In this document: positions 45,282 to 54,962 of the stretch, in pieces | How the letters are laid out: each line of letters opens with the position of its first letter | Numbering within the stretch: position 1 is the stretch's first letter | Assembly: GCF_000744775.1 (NCBI RefSeq) | Contig: NZ_JQMP01000004.1 | Location: 681,268-745,267, forward strand | DNA: 64,000 nucleotides | Reading direction: 5' to 3' | From: Thermorudis peleae | Lineage (GTDB): Bacteria > Chloroflexota > Chloroflexia > Thermomicrobiales > Thermomicrobiaceae | Notes under the pieces: model-generated | Databases searched by the model: none | What the model was told of the DNA's origin: nothing | What the model saw: the letters and a program-made list of their open reading frames with translations, nothing else | Translations under genes and position numbers: made by a program

Positions 45282-46574
45282 TTACTTGCCCGGGAAGGCC
45301 GGTTGGCCGTTCACCGTAATCTGCCGGACCTTCTGCAACGCGAGCGCCGTCACCTCTGGCGCAAGCGGTGCATAGCCCAAATCCTTATGGTACTGCTGGC
45401 CATCCGTCAAGCCCCACCAGAGATACCGGGTCAGCGCAATGGCCTTAGCCTGATCTTGCATATTCTGATAGGCCAGGATCCAGGTGAAGCCGCTAATTGG
45501 ATAGGCGTTCGCGCCATCAGCGTTGACAATGATGGCACGAAGATCAGCAGGCATGGACTTCGATGCTCCGGCTGCCGCAGCGGTGACGGTGTCGAGCGAA
45601 GCGGTCACAAAATTGCCAGCCTTGTTCTTGACCATGCCATACGCGATCTTGTTTTGCAGAGCGTAGATCAGTTCAACATAGCCAATCGAGTACGGGTTCT
45701 GCTTCACCGCACCCGAGACGCCTTCACTGCCCTTGCCGCCGATCCCCACCGGCCAGTTGACGGAGGTACCAACTCCAACCTTGCTCTTCCAATCAGCGCT
45801 GACAGCAGCCAGGTAGCTCACCAGGATGAAGGTTGTTCCTGAGCCGTCACTCCGATGGACGACAACAATGGGCTTATTGATGTTAGCGAGGGCAGGGTTG
45901 TCGGCAACAAGCTTGGGGTCATTCCACTTCGTAATCGTGCCGAGGAAGATGCCAGCCAGTGTCTCTGGCGTGAACTTGAGCGGATCCTTGCCCTCAAGTT
46001 CGGGGATGTTATAGGTCAACACGACTCCACCGAGCGCGGTCGGGATGTGGAGAATTGGTCCACCCTTTGCCTGCTGCATCTGCTCGTCGGTCATCGGAGC
46101 GTCGGTCGCGCCGAAGTCGACGGTCATATCCTGCAAGCTCTTAATGCCACCACCGGAGCCAATCGCCTGGTAATTGATCTTCACGCCGGTGAGCTTCTCG
46201 TAGTCGGACGACCACTTCGTGTAGAGCGGAGCAGCGAATGTCGAGCCAGCGCCAGTCAGTGCTTTGGCTTCTCCAGTATATGGCCCGGTAATCCGAACCG
46301 TCGTCACCGTGCCACCACTCGCCGTCGTGGCCGTCATGCTCGCTGCCGGCGAAGCGGCAGTCGTTGCCGCACTCGACGTCGTTGGCGTCGTCATCATCGC
46401 CGCGGTTGGCGACTTTGCCGCAGTTGGCGACGCAGCCGTGCTCGCACCCATCGTCGGCGTTGGCGTCGCACTACCACCGCCACACGCTGCCAGGAGACCG
46501 GCCAACGCTGGTGTGCTTACACCGACAGCGAGCGCGCGCCGCAGGAATGTTCGACGAGTTATCACCTGGCTCAT
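45282..46574 (-). CDS. pstS: Phosphate ABC transporter substrate-binding protein (Tat lipoprotein)
   Basis: A 430-residue phosphate-binding protein. Tat signal (ITRRTFLRRALAVG) and lipobox LLAACGGG, followed by a Ser/Thr/Ala/Pro-rich linker of about 60 residues and then the PstS domain with LTGAGSTFAAPLYTKWSSDY, FGATDAPM, RSDGSGTTFILVSYLA and GVSGAVKQNPYSIGYVEL. GGAAGGAA precedes the ATG at 46574. It starts 33 bases after the second response regulator gene. Confidence 0.96.
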   Translation of the reverse strand: MSQVITRRTFLRRALAVGVSTPALAGLLAACGGGSATPTPTMGASTAASPTAAKSPTAAMMTTPTTSSAATTAASPAASMTATTASGGTVTTVRITGPYTGEAKALTGAGSTFAAPLYTKWSSDYEKLTGVKINYQAIGSGGGIKSLQDMTVDFGATDAPMTDEQMQQAKGGPILHIPTALGGVVLTYNIPELEGKDPLKFTPETLAGIFLGTITKWNDPKLVADNPALANINKPIVVVHRSDGSGTTFILVSYLAAVSADWKSKVGVGTSVNWPVGIGGKGSEGVSGAVKQNPYSIGYVELIYALQNKIAYGMVKNKAGNFVTASLDTVTAAAAGASKSMPADLRAIIVNADGANAYPISGFTWILAYQNMQDQAKAIALTRYLWWGLTDGQQYHKDLGYAPLAPEVTALALQKVRQITVNGQPAFPGK

Positions 46575-46606
46575 CACGTTTCCTTCCTTCTCCTTACCCG
46601 TATTGC

Positions 46607-47377
46607 TCACGCATCACGCATGCCGAACTCTCCAGCATGGGACACGGTTTTCACCTCACCGTTCAGCTCCTCCCCTATACGTTCAAGCGCCAACGGTTGC
46701 AAACGGTAGCCCGAACCGTGGACAGTCTGGATCATCTGCGCTGCGGCAGGATCGACCCGCTGGAGCGCAGCGCGAATACGCCGGATGTGGACATCGATAT
46801 TGCGCGGGTCAACGACCTGGCCACTGCCCCAGATGCGATCAAGTAAGGTGGCTCGTGAGCAGAGCTTCCCAGGCGACATTGCCAGTGCCGCCAGCACAGC
46901 AAAGGTGCGGGGAGCAAGCGGGAGCTCAACGCCGTTATACGTGGCACGCTGTTCACGCCGATTGACAACGAGTCGACCAACGGTGATCGTTTCAGCCGCC
47001 TCATCCCCTTGGGAGCGTCGCAGGAGCGCCTCGACACGGGCGAGCAATTCACGTAACCGGAAGGGTTTGACGACGTAATCATCAGCGCCGGCCGCGAAGC
47101 CAGCAACGACGGTTTCCTCATCGTCCCGGGCAGTGAGGATGAGGATGGCTGCAGAGGACACCGAGCGCAACAAGCGACAAAGATCAAGGCCGTGCAACTG
47201 CGGGAGCATTAAGTCGAGGACGATGAGATCGGGCTGCACTGCCTGGGCCAGTTGCAGTCCGCGACGCCCATCAAGTGCATACCAGACCTGATAGCCTTGC
47301 CGGCTCAGGGCATACCGCAGTGCCTCAACGAGCGCTTCATCATCTTCGACCAGCAAGACCCGTGCGGCTGTGCCCAT
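46607..47377 (-). CDS. OmpR/PhoB-type response regulator (second regulator)
   Basis: A 256-residue two-component regulator. Receiver domain: RVLLVEDDEALVEALRYALS with phospho-acceptor Asp55 (LIVLDLMLPQLHGLDL) and conserved GADDYVVKPF. C-terminal winged helix: RIWGSGQVVDPRNIDVHIRRIRAAL and VHGSGYRLQ. It carries a C-terminal extension of about 20 residues (ERIGEELNGEVKTVSHAGEF). It lies directly upstream of pstS; a tandem 11-bp repeat array lies about 70 bases before its start, so it is probably the PhoB/PhoP counterpart. Confidence 0.92.
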   Translation of the reverse strand: MGTAARVLLVEDDEALVEALRYALSRQGYQVWYALDGRRGLQLAQAVQPDLIVLDLMLPQLHGLDLCRLLRSVSSAAILILTARDDEETVVAGFAAGADDYVVKPFRLRELLARVEALLRRSQGDEAAETITVGRLVVNRREQRATYNGVELPLAPRTFAVLAALAMSPGKLCSRATLLDRIWGSGQVVDPRNIDVHIRRIRAALQRVDPAAAQMIQTVHGSGYRLQPLALERIGEELNGEVKTVSHAGEFGMRDA

Positions 47378-47436
47378 CGCAGTGGCCGTCGCCTCTCACG
47401 CTTCAGCGCCTGCATCCGTCATTTCCCACGGTGGAG

Positions 47437-47442
47437 TGTATG
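47437..47442 (-). promoter_or_regulatory. Possible -10 box next to the Pho-box array
   Basis: CATACA on the minus strand, four bases downstream of the last 11-bp repeat. In Pho-regulated promoters the repeats usually replace the -35, and this spacing fits. Confidence 0.4.
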
Positions 47443-47445
47443 CAT

Positions 47446-47489
47446 GGGACATTAACGGAAGATTAGCGGACGATCAACAACAGATGAAC
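47446..47489 (-). promoter_or_regulatory. Pho-box-like array of four 11-bp direct repeats
   Basis: Minus-strand repeats: GTTCATCTGTT, GTTGATCGTCC, GCTAATCTTCC, GTTAATGTCCC, contiguous with exact 11-base spacing. Consensus GTTnATCnTCC. The period and the GTTNA/TTNATC core resemble PHO boxes of PhoB/PhoP regulators. They lie upstream of the second response regulator and pstSCAB. Confidence 0.6.
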
Positions 47490-47570
47490 AACACACGACA
47501 GAGCAGGCGAGGGATTGCGAGACGACGCACGCAGAGCGGAAACCCAACGCGTATCTGATCTGTTGGCATC

Positions 47571-47584
47571 ACGCCGATCGGCGT
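47571..47584. repeat. 14-bp perfect palindrome ACGCCGATCGGCGT
   Basis: A perfect palindrome in the gap between the kinase and second regulator genes, about 55 bases downstream of the kinase stop on the minus strand. As a cruciform or hairpin it has no loop, so an operator is more likely than a terminator. Confidence 0.3.
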
Positions 47585-47636
47585 CCTGCGAGCAGGATTC
47601 CTTGCAGGGGTTATACATCCCCCTCCACCGGCGATG

Positions 47637-49028
47637 TTACGGAGTCGAGCGCTCGCGGCGTGTCACATCAGGAGGCGTTGGCAGGGAAATTGGCAGCCGC
47701 ACAGTGACCTGGGCACCGCCGCCAGGCGCATTTTCTGCCCAGACCGTGCCACCGTGCAGTTGCACAAGATGCTTGACAATGGCGAGCCCCAAGCCGCTTC
47801 CACTGCTGGAGCGGGCACGGTCACTCTTGTAGAACCGCTCGAAGACCCGATCAAGATCTTCCGGTGGGATGCCCGGTCCCGTATCGCTGACAGTCACGAG
47901 CACGGCATCACCGTCGCGCGCGACGCGCACGGTGACCTGCCCACCAGCAGGTGTGAACTTGAGGGCGTTATCCAGTAAGTTCGCGAGCACCTGACTGATC
48001 CGGCCAGGATCACAGTCGACGCACGGCACGGACGGATCGGTCACGACCGTGAGCGCCAGCCCTTGGGCCTGAGCGCGTGGCTGAAACCGCTCAACGACGT
48101 CGCGCGCCAGCCTGTTGAGGTCAGTCGGCCGGCGCTGGAGCGTCAGTTGGCCGGACTCGGCTCGGGACAAGTCGAGCAATTGATTCACCAGTTGGGTGAG
48201 GTGCGCGACTTCGACCGCAATACGCTGCAGAAAGTCACGGGCCACAGCCGGGTCATCTAACGCGCCATCCAGCAAGGTATCGACCAGCGCTTGCAGCCCA
48301 GCGAGCGGAGTGCGCAAGTCATGGGAGACGTTAGCGATAAAGTCGCGACGGACTGTTTCGGTGCGACGCAACTCGGTGACATCGCGCAGAATCAGCGTGA
48401 CGAAGGAACCACGCGGGCTTGGCAAGCGCGAGGCCAGAGCATGGACGGCGCGTGGCGGACGGCCTAACTCGATGACCTGGTGTGACAGTGCGATTCCTTT
48501 GCGTCGTGCCTCAGCGACAAGCTCGACGAGTTCATAGTCGCGGACAACCTCAGCTAACGCCCGGCCGGTCGCATGGCGCGGTGTCGTGCGCAGAAGCGAC
48601 GCGGCCATACGGTTGAGCAAGTAGACACGGTCGGCTTCATCGCTGATAACAATCCCTTCGTTGAGGTGTTCCAGGATACGGTAAAGCTGGTCACGTTCCG
48701 CCTGGGCACGCTGCGCCTGCTCACGCCAGGACTGGAGACACGCTGCCCACTCGCGAGTAAAGCGGTCGAGTGCTGAGGCTGTTGGAACGGCGGATGATTC
48801 GAGAGAAGCTGCAGGAGGAAACTGATCGCGGAGCCAGCGACGGTGCTGATTGAGCGCACGGGCGACACGGATCCAGGCAAGCGCCCAGCCGATAAGTAAA
48901 CCGACCAGGACGCCAAGCGCCAGCCCAAGCATCAGCCGCGCGGTCGTCGTTGGGATGAGGAGGATCGGCAGAAACACGGTCAATACCCAGCTAGGAACGC
49001 GCAGGAGTTGCGGATGCGAAATCGGCAT
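47637..49028 (-). CDS. Sensor histidine kinase (PhoR-like)
   Basis: A 463-residue kinase with two N-terminal membrane helices (about 12-50), a short linker, a PAS domain (about 110-215, containing ILEHLNEGIVISDEADRVYLLN), a HisKA domain with His236 in FIANVSHDLRTPL, and an HATPase_c domain with LDNALKFTP, DTGPGIPPEDLDRVFERFY and GSGLGLAIVKHLVQLHGG. The PAS and few helices match PhoR-type kinases that sense phosphate via Pst/PhoU. Its start overlaps the upstream regulator by 38 bases. Confidence 0.93.
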   Translation of the reverse strand: MPISHPQLLRVPSWVLTVFLPILLIPTTTARLMLGLALGVLVGLLIGWALAWIRVARALNQHRRWLRDQFPPAASLESSAVPTASALDRFTREWAACLQSWREQAQRAQAERDQLYRILEHLNEGIVISDEADRVYLLNRMAASLLRTTPRHATGRALAEVVRDYELVELVAEARRKGIALSHQVIELGRPPRAVHALASRLPSPRGSFVTLILRDVTELRRTETVRRDFIANVSHDLRTPLAGLQALVDTLLDGALDDPAVARDFLQRIAVEVAHLTQLVNQLLDLSRAESGQLTLQRRPTDLNRLARDVVERFQPRAQAQGLALTVVTDPSVPCVDCDPGRISQVLANLLDNALKFTPAGGQVTVRVARDGDAVLVTVSDTGPGIPPEDLDRVFERFYKSDRARSSSGSGLGLAIVKHLVQLHGGTVWAENAPGGGAQVTVRLPISLPTPPDVTRRERSTP

Positions 49029-49719
49029 TCACGCGATACCCGACACCACGCACAGTTTCAATGAGCTGAGGGTGGCGTGGATCGGCTTCGAGCTTTTCTC
49101 GCAAACCGTGGATGTGGACGGCAAGTGTTCGTGTATCACCATAGCCGTGATAGCCCCAGACCGCTCGGAGAAGCTGCTCAGCCGAACAGACTCGTCCGCG
49201 GTGACGCACCAGATACGCGAGCAAGTCAAATTCACGCGGCTTGAGGGCAACTTCCTGGCCATCACGCCAAACTCGCCGTGCGGCGACGTCGATGACCAGT
49301 GGGCCGAAGACAATGCGTTCAGCTTCCCCCTCAGTTGGACGCAGTTCAGCCGCGAGCATCTCGCGACGCCGGAGCAGGGCCTTGACACGGGCAACGAGTT
49401 CGCGCATTGAAAACGGCTTGGTCACGTAATCGTCAGCGCCGAGTTCAAGGCCGAGCACACGGTCAACTTCGTCATCACGCGCAGTGAGCATGAGGATCGG
49501 CACCGTGCTTGAGCGGCGCAGCACACGACAGACCTCGAAACCGTCAAGGCCAGGGAGCATGACATCGAGGATCACGAGATCAGGAGCATTCGTCTGCACA
49601 CGACGGAGCGCTTCGGTGCCATCAGCCACGACGTCGACCTGGTAGCCGGCCCGCTCGAGCGTGTATCGTAACGTTTGGCGGAGCGTCTCATCATCTTCGA
49701 CGAGCAACACCGTTGGCAT
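48991..49719 (-). CDS. OmpR/PhoB-type response regulator (first regulator)
   Basis: A 242-residue regulator. Receiver: TVLLVEDDETLRQTLRYTLER with Asp52 (LVILDVMLPGLDGFE) and LGADDYVTKPFSMREL. DNA-binding domain: LKPREFDLLAYLVRHRGRVCSAEQLLRAVWGYHGYGDTRTLAVHIHGLREKLEADP. It heads the unit; GGAG lies eight bases before the ATG. The kinase downstream is its likely partner, but the second regulator competes for that role. Confidence 0.93.
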   Translation of the reverse strand: MPTVLLVEDDETLRQTLRYTLERAGYQVDVVADGTEALRRVQTNAPDLVILDVMLPGLDGFEVCRVLRRSSTVPILMLTARDDEVDRVLGLELGADDYVTKPFSMRELVARVKALLRRREMLAAELRPTEGEAERIVFGPLVIDVAARRVWRDGQEVALKPREFDLLAYLVRHRGRVCSAEQLLRAVWGYHGYGDTRTLAVHIHGLREKLEADPRHPQLIETVRGVGYRVNADFASATPARS

Positions 49720-49819
49720 CGGCGCAACTCCGCGTCATCTACCCTCTTCCACTGTATCATGTCCCGACGGTAGTGCTGTAGGGACAGCGCTGCACAGGGC
49801 AAACGCAAGGGAAGCGGGC

Positions 49820-50905
49820 GTGGGGAACGAGCGAGCATACTGGCTAGCATTCCATCTCGTTTACGGGATCAGTCTCAGGTGGATCGAGCGACTCCGAACG
49901 CACTTTGGTGACCTTGCTCTGGCCTGGGAGGCGGACCAGGCGCAGCTGCAACAGCTTGGCCTTCGCACTTCCATTCTCGAGCGGTTCAGGACGCTGCGAC
50001 AGCGGCTCGATCCACACCAGTATCTTGCGACGGTTGAGGCCCAGGGCATCCGCGTCCTCTGCTATCCAGACGAGGCATACCCGCCACGTTTGCGGGAAAT
50101 CCCTAGCCCGCCCCTTGCACTCTTCATGCGCGGCGAACTCACGCCAGCTGATGACCGCGCGGTTGCTCTTGTTGGCACGCGGCAAGCAACGTCCTATGGC
50201 CAATTGGTCACCCAACAACTGGCGAGCGAGTTGTGCCAGCACGGCATCACGATCGTCAGCGGGCTAGCGTATGGCATTGATCGCGTCGCCCACGAAGCGG
50301 CACTCGATGCGGGAGGACGAAGCATTGCGGTGTTCGGCACCGGGGTCGATGTGGTGTACCCCCGGGCTCACCAGCGCCTGGCCGAGCGATTGATCAAGCA
50401 GGGGGCCATTCTTTCCGAGTTTCCGCCGGGAACACGGCCGATCGCAGAAAACTTTCCGATTCGCAACCGGATTATCAGCGGGCTCTCACTCGGCGTTATT
50501 GTGGTCGAGGCGCCGATGCGCAGCGGTGCACTGATCACTGCTCGCTTTGCGGCTGAGCAAGGCCGGTCAGTCTATGCCGTTCCTGGGCCGATCACATCAC
50601 CGGTCAGTCAGGGAACGCTGGCGTTACTGAAAGACGGGGCAACGCCGATCGGCAGTGCCCGTGATATTCTTGACGATTTGCAGTTGGAGGTCCGGCAACT
50701 TGCGCTGCCGACGCCACCAGCACCGTCACCTGCATCGCCGCACGAAGCACAGATTCTTGCTCTGCTGGCGCACGGGCCGTACCATATCGATGATCTCGCA
50801 GCCGAGCTTGGGTTGGGTATCAGCCAGATGAATGTCCTGCTGCTGGAGATGCAGCTCCGAGGGCAGGTTCGGCATCTTGGCTCCCAGCTTTATGCGCGTG
50901 CGTAA
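49820..50905 (+). CDS. dprA: DNA processing protein DprA
   Basis: A 361-residue protein that loads RecA on incoming single-stranded DNA in transformation. An N-terminal helix-hairpin-helix region is followed by a Rossmann-like DprA domain with VALVGTRQATSYGQL, IVSGLAYGIDRVAHEAAL, GTGVDVVYPRAHQRL, EFPPGTRP and NRIISGLSLG, and a C-terminal winged helix (HEAQILALLAHGPYHIDDL). The GTG at 49820 is chosen after AGGGAAG; the ORF extends further upstream without better starts. Confidence 0.94.
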   Translation: MGNERAYWLAFHLVYGISLRWIERLRTHFGDLALAWEADQAQLQQLGLRTSILERFRTLRQRLDPHQYLATVEAQGIRVLCYPDEAYPPRLREIPSPPLALFMRGELTPADDRAVALVGTRQATSYGQLVTQQLASELCQHGITIVSGLAYGIDRVAHEAALDAGGRSIAVFGTGVDVVYPRAHQRLAERLIKQGAILSEFPPGTRPIAENFPIRNRIISGLSLGVIVVEAPMRSGALITARFAAEQGRSVYAVPGPITSPVSQGTLALLKDGATPIGSARDILDDLQLEVRQLALPTPPAPSPASPHEAQILALLAHGPYHIDDLAAELGLGISQMNVLLLEMQLRGQVRHLGSQLYARA

Positions 50906-50947
50906 GCGGGGCAGCGCACGTGCGCCGGAGGGAAAGAGAGGGGTAGT

Positions 50948-52024
50948 ATGCGATTGTGGACGCTGATCCCAGCTGGCGGGAGCGGCACGCGGCTCTGGCC
51001 AGCAAGCCGGAAAAACTGGCCAAAATTTCTCCTGCCGCTGCCCGGGCCATCTTCAATGCTCCAATCGACCTGGCAGCGTCTCGCCCCATTGACCACGCCC
51101 GAGCAGACCTTTGTGATTACTGGCAAGGCGCACGTTCAAGCCGTCCGCGAGCAACTGCCGATGCTGCCTCCTGATCACGTCATCACCGAGCCAGAACCAC
51201 GCGGAACAGGCCCGGCGATCGGCCTCGGCGCCTTTCTGATCGCGCGCCACGATCCGACGGCGATTATGGGCTCGTTCGCGGCCGACCATTACGTCGCCGA
51301 TCCAGCAGCGTTTGCCAAAGCGGTACGCGCGGCAATAGCCGCAGCAGAGCAAGGCTATCTAACGACGATTGGCATTCCTCCACGCTACCCGGAAACCGGG
51401 TACGGCTATATCCACCTTGGCGAGCCGCTCTTTGAGCAGAACGGGTTGCGTGTCTTCCGCGGCCGGGGTTTTAAGGAGAAGCCAGACCTTGCGACGGCCC
51501 GCGCCTTTGTTGCGTCAGGCGAGTACGTATGGAATGCCAGCATGTTTCTCTGGCGCGTCGATATATTCCTTGAGCACCTGCGCGCACTGTTGCCGGAGGT
51601 TGCCGAAACACTCGCCCAGATCACTGCCGTATGGGACACGCCAGAGCGCGAGGCAGTGCTCGCTGAACTCTGGCCGAGGCTCCCTGATGTCACGATTGAT
51701 ACGGGTATTATGGAGCGTGCTGAGGCAATCGCGGTCGTGCCAGCCGAGTTCGGCTGGGCGGATATTGGCGACTGGCACGGGCTGGCGCAGTTGCTTGCTG
51801 AGCACGATGGTGCCAACATCACCGTCAACTGCGAGCATGTGGGGGTCGACACGCATGCTACGCTCATGTATGGACGGAAACGACTCGTGGTTACACTCGG
51901 CATCGAGAACCTGATCATCGTCGACACTGACGATGTCTTGCTCGTCTGCGATCGCTCACGTGCGCAAGAGGTGCGAGCGATCGTCCAGGAGCTGAAGCGT
52001 CAAGGTCGTACTGATATCCTTTAA
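50948..52024 (+). CDS. manC: Mannose-1-phosphate guanylyltransferase
   Basis: A 358-residue nucleotidyltransferase. The N-terminus LWTLIPAGGSGTRLWPASRK with PKFLLPL binds GTP and catalyses GDP-mannose synthesis from mannose 1-phosphate. ITEPEPRGTGPAIGLGA, GYIHLGEPL and FKEKPDL match the family. The C-terminal phosphomannose isomerase domain found in fused enzymes is absent. GAGGGG precedes the ATG. GDP-mannose here can feed glycans or mannosylglycerate. Confidence 0.93.
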   Translation: MRLWTLIPAGGSGTRLWPASRKNWPKFLLPLPGPSSMLQSTWQRLAPLTTPEQTFVITGKAHVQAVREQLPMLPPDHVITEPEPRGTGPAIGLGAFLIARHDPTAIMGSFAADHYVADPAAFAKAVRAAIAAAEQGYLTTIGIPPRYPETGYGYIHLGEPLFEQNGLRVFRGRGFKEKPDLATARAFVASGEYVWNASMFLWRVDIFLEHLRALLPEVAETLAQITAVWDTPEREAVLAELWPRLPDVTIDTGIMERAEAIAVVPAEFGWADIGDWHGLAQLLAEHDGANITVNCEHVGVDTHATLMYGRKRLVVTLGIENLIIVDTDDVLLVCDRSRAQEVRAIVQELKRQGRTDIL

Positions 52025-52071
52025 ATCCACGATGAAGACAACGACAAATACCAACATGTGAGGGAGTCAGC

Positions 52072-54309
52072 GTGGCACGACAAAAGACGAAAGGCACGAC
52101 GAAGCAAACAACCAAGCAGACGAAGAAGACTACCACGACAGCGAGCACGACAACTGCGCGCTCACGCACGAGCAACGGCGACGACGGCATGCTCGTCATC
52201 GTGGAATCGCCAGCCAAGGCACGGACGATCAGCCGGTATCTTGGCCCGGGTTATACCGTCATGGCATCAATGGGACATGTCCGCGACTTGCCGAAGAGCA
52301 AGCTCGGGGTTGACGTCGAGCACGGCTTTACGCCGACCTACGTCATTCTCAAAGAGAAACAGCCGGTCATCAAAGAACTGAAGGAGCGGGTTAACCAAGC
52401 GCGCGAGCTGATCCTTGCCACTGACCCAGACCGTGAGGGGGAGGCGATTGCCTGGCATCTGATCGAGGCGACCGGTGCGCATGAAAAGCCGCGCCGCCGG
52501 ATTGTCTTCCACGAGATTACGCCTGAGGCGATCCGGGCAGCCTTACAAAGCCCACGCGACATCGACATGCGACTCGTGAACGCCCAGCAGGCGCGGCGCG
52601 TGCTCGACCGGCTGGTTGGCTATGAGATCAGCCCCTTGCTCTGGCGGAAAGTACGACGGGGGCTCTCAGCTGGGCGTGTGCAATCGGTCGCCTTGCGGCT
52701 CATTGTGGAACGTGAGCGAGAAATTCAAGCATTCGTTCCCCAAGAGTATTGGACGATTGCCGTCGACCTCATGCCGGAGCCGGACGGGACAACCGAGCCG
52801 CAGCCATTTACGGCAGCGCTTGTCCGGATCAACGGCGAAAAGCCGGAACTCCCAAACGAAGCGGCCGCTCGCGCGGTTGCCGAGGCGCTCGAACGTGCCG
52901 GCTACTGGGTGCAACAGGTCACACAGCGAGAGAAGCAGCGCCGCCCTGCCCCACCGTTTACGACCAGCACCTTGCAGCAAGAGGCAGCGCGGAAGTTGCG
53001 CTTCCCGGTACGTTTCACGATGGAACTCGCCCAGCAACTCTATGAAGGCATCGACCTTGGAGCGGAAGGGCGCCAGGGTCTCATCACCTACATGCGCACA
53101 GACTCAACACAAGTCGCGGCGTCAGCACAGGCGCGAGCGCGTGAGGTCATTGCCAAGCAGTTTGGCGAAGCGTACTTGCCTCCAGAGCCGCCAGTCTATA
53201 CCAAGAAGGCGAAGGGAGCACAGGAGGCACACGAAGCCATCCGACCAACCGATCCAGCACGCTTGCCGAACGCCGTGAAGCCGTACCTCTCTGACGCACA
53301 GTACAAGCTGTATCGATTGATCTGGGAACGCTTTATCGCCAGCCAAATGGCAAATGCGATCTACGACACCACGAGTGTTGACATTGTCGCTGGCACCGCG
53401 CCCGATCACGCGCCGTATCTGCTCCGGGCAAGCGGCTCGGTTATCCGCTTCCCTGGCTTCTTGGCCGTCTACCGTGAGGGGCGTGACGACGAAATGCAGG
53501 ACGAACTCGACCAGCGCCCGCTGCCGCCGTTGCATGACGGCCAGGCCCTGCGACTCATTGCTGTCCGTCCAGAGCAGCACTTTACGCAGCCGCCGCCGCG
53601 CTACACTGAGGCAAGCCTGGTGAAGACGCTGGAAGAGCTGGGCATTGGCCGGCCAAGCACCTATGCCCCAACAATTGAGACGCTGAAGCAACGGCAATAT
53701 GTCCAGGTCGAAGACCGCAAGCTTGTACCAACCCAACTTGGCATGCTGGTCAACGACTTGCTCGTCGAGCACTTCCCCGATATCGTCGACGTGCAATTCA
53801 CGTCACGGATGGAGGAAGAGCTGGACGAGATTGCCTCGGGACAACGCGAATGGGTACCGGTCGTCGCAGCGTTCTATCAGCCGTTCCATGAGACGGTCGA
53901 GAAGGCCGAACAGACAATCAGCAAAGTGCGCGTGGCCGATGAGCCGACAGACGAAGTCTGTGAACTCTGCGGTCGGCCAATGGTGATCAAGTTCGGCCGA
54001 TTTGGGCGCTTCCTTGCCTGTAGCGGCTTTCCAGAGTGCCGCAACAAGCGGTCGCTGGTCGAGAAGATCGGCGTCACCTGCCCAGCCTGTGGGCAAGGCG
54101 AGATTGTGGTGCGGCGGAGCAAGCGTGGACGGGTCTTCTATGGCTGCAGTCGCTACCCAGCGTGTGACTTCGTCAGCTGGGAGCGTCCAACTGGCGAGCG
54201 TTGTCCGCAGTGCGGCGGGCTGCTCGTGGTGACGACACGACGCGGGCAGGACATTGTGCACTGCAGCTCATGCAGTTATCGGGCTGAGCCGATCGCTCAA
54301 CCCGCGTAA
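52072..54309 (+). CDS. topA: DNA topoisomerase I
   Basis: A 745-residue type IA topoisomerase that relaxes negative supercoils. The Toprim domain starts [18 protein letters not shown]; the active-site Tyr is about residue 339 ([11 protein letters not shown]). Further motifs: [19 protein letters not shown] and three C-terminal zinc-ribbon motifs (CELCGRP...CSGFPEC, CPACGQG...CSRYPAC, CPQCGGL...CSSCSY). A Lys/Thr/Ser-rich tail of about 38 residues precedes the Toprim domain. GTG start with GGGAG upstream. Confidence 0.95.
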   Translation: MARQKTKGTTKQTTKQTKKTTTTASTTTARSRTSNGDDGMLVIVESPAKARTISRYLGPGYTVMASMGHVRDLPKSKLGVDVEHGFTPTYVILKEKQPVIKELKERVNQARELILATDPDREGEAIAWHLIEATGAHEKPRRRIVFHEITPEAIRAALQSPRDIDMRLVNAQQARRVLDRLVGYEISPLLWRKVRRGLSAGRVQSVALRLIVEREREIQAFVPQEYWTIAVDLMPEPDGTTEPQPFTAALVRINGEKPELPNEAAARAVAEALERAGYWVQQVTQREKQRRPAPPFTTSTLQQEAARKLRFPVRFTMELAQQLYEGIDLGAEGRQGLITYMRTDSTQVAASAQARAREVIAKQFGEAYLPPEPPVYTKKAKGAQEAHEAIRPTDPARLPNAVKPYLSDAQYKLYRLIWERFIASQMANAIYDTTSVDIVAGTAPDHAPYLLRASGSVIRFPGFLAVYREGRDDEMQDELDQRPLPPLHDGQALRLIAVRPEQHFTQPPPRYTEASLVKTLEELGIGRPSTYAPTIETLKQRQYVQVEDRKLVPTQLGMLVNDLLVEHFPDIVDVQFTSRMEEELDEIASGQREWVPVVAAFYQPFHETVEKAEQTISKVRVADEPTDEVCELCGRPMVIKFGRFGRFLACSGFPECRNKRSLVEKIGVTCPACGQGEIVVRRSKRGRVFYGCSRYPACDFVSWERPTGERCPQCGGLLVVTTRRGQDIVHCSSCSYRAEPIAQPA

Positions 54310-54374
54310 GGCAGCCGATGACGAAATACGCTACAATTGACCGGTTTGCGCGGGCAGCCCGCGGGGAGTACGGC

Positions 54375-54962
54375 ATGGCGTGGCACGGCACAACCATTCT
54401 TGGCGTTCTGCGTGACGGCGTCGTCGCGTTAGGCGGAGACGGCCAGGTCACGGCCGGCGACATCGTGCTGAAGCACCATGCACGGAAGATCCGCGCGCTG
54501 GCAAATGGCAGCATTCTGGCAGGGTTTGCTGGAGCAGTTGCGGACGCGCTTACGCTCTTTGACAAGTTTGAGCAGCATCTGCGCAGTGCGAACGGCGATC
54601 TGCGCCATGCTGCGGTTGAACTTGCCAAGGAATGGCGGACAGACCGCTATCTCCGGCGGCTGGAGGCTCAACTCCTTGTCGCTGACCCTCAGCAACTCCT
54701 GCTCCTCTCCGGCGAAGGCGACGTGCTAGAGCCAGACGACGGCGTTGCGGCAATTGGGACTGGGGGCGCGTACGCCGCGGCGGCCGCCCGCGCCTTGCTC
54801 CGTCACACGACGCTGAGCGCGCCGGAGATTGTCCGCGCCGCCATGGAAGTCGCTGCCGACCTCTGCATCTATACCAACCACGAGATCACGTTGCTCACAG
54901 CCCCACCACTCAACCAAGGAGGAGCACACTATACGGACGATGAGCGCGAAGACATTGACTGA
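54375..54962 (+). CDS. hslV: ATP-dependent protease subunit HslV
   Basis: A 195-residue N-terminal nucleophile hydrolase, the proteolytic core of HslUV. After MAWHG comes [21 protein letters not shown], so Thr6 (after removal of five residues) is the likely nucleophile. The ATG at 54375 has GGGGAG six bases upstream; an in-frame ATG at 54318 would give a 24-residue leader. Further motifs: [19 protein letters not shown] and [15 protein letters not shown]. The stop overlaps the start of hslU by 23 bases. Confidence 0.9.
   Translation: MAWHGTTILGVLRDGVVALGGDGQVTAGDIVLKHHARKIRALANGSILAGFAGAVADALTLFDKFEQHLRSANGDLRHAAVELAKEWRTDRYLRRLEAQLLVADPQQLLLLSGEGDVLEPDDGVAAIGTGGAYAAAAARALLRHTTLSAPEIVRAAMEVAADLCIYTNHEITLLTAPPLNQGGAHYTDDEREDID

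Noticed and set aside
47571..47584. Palindrome ACGCCGATCGGCGT as terminator of the kinase gene
   Set aside because: It has no loop and lies over 50 bases beyond the stop, so a terminator reading is weak; kept only as a repeat.
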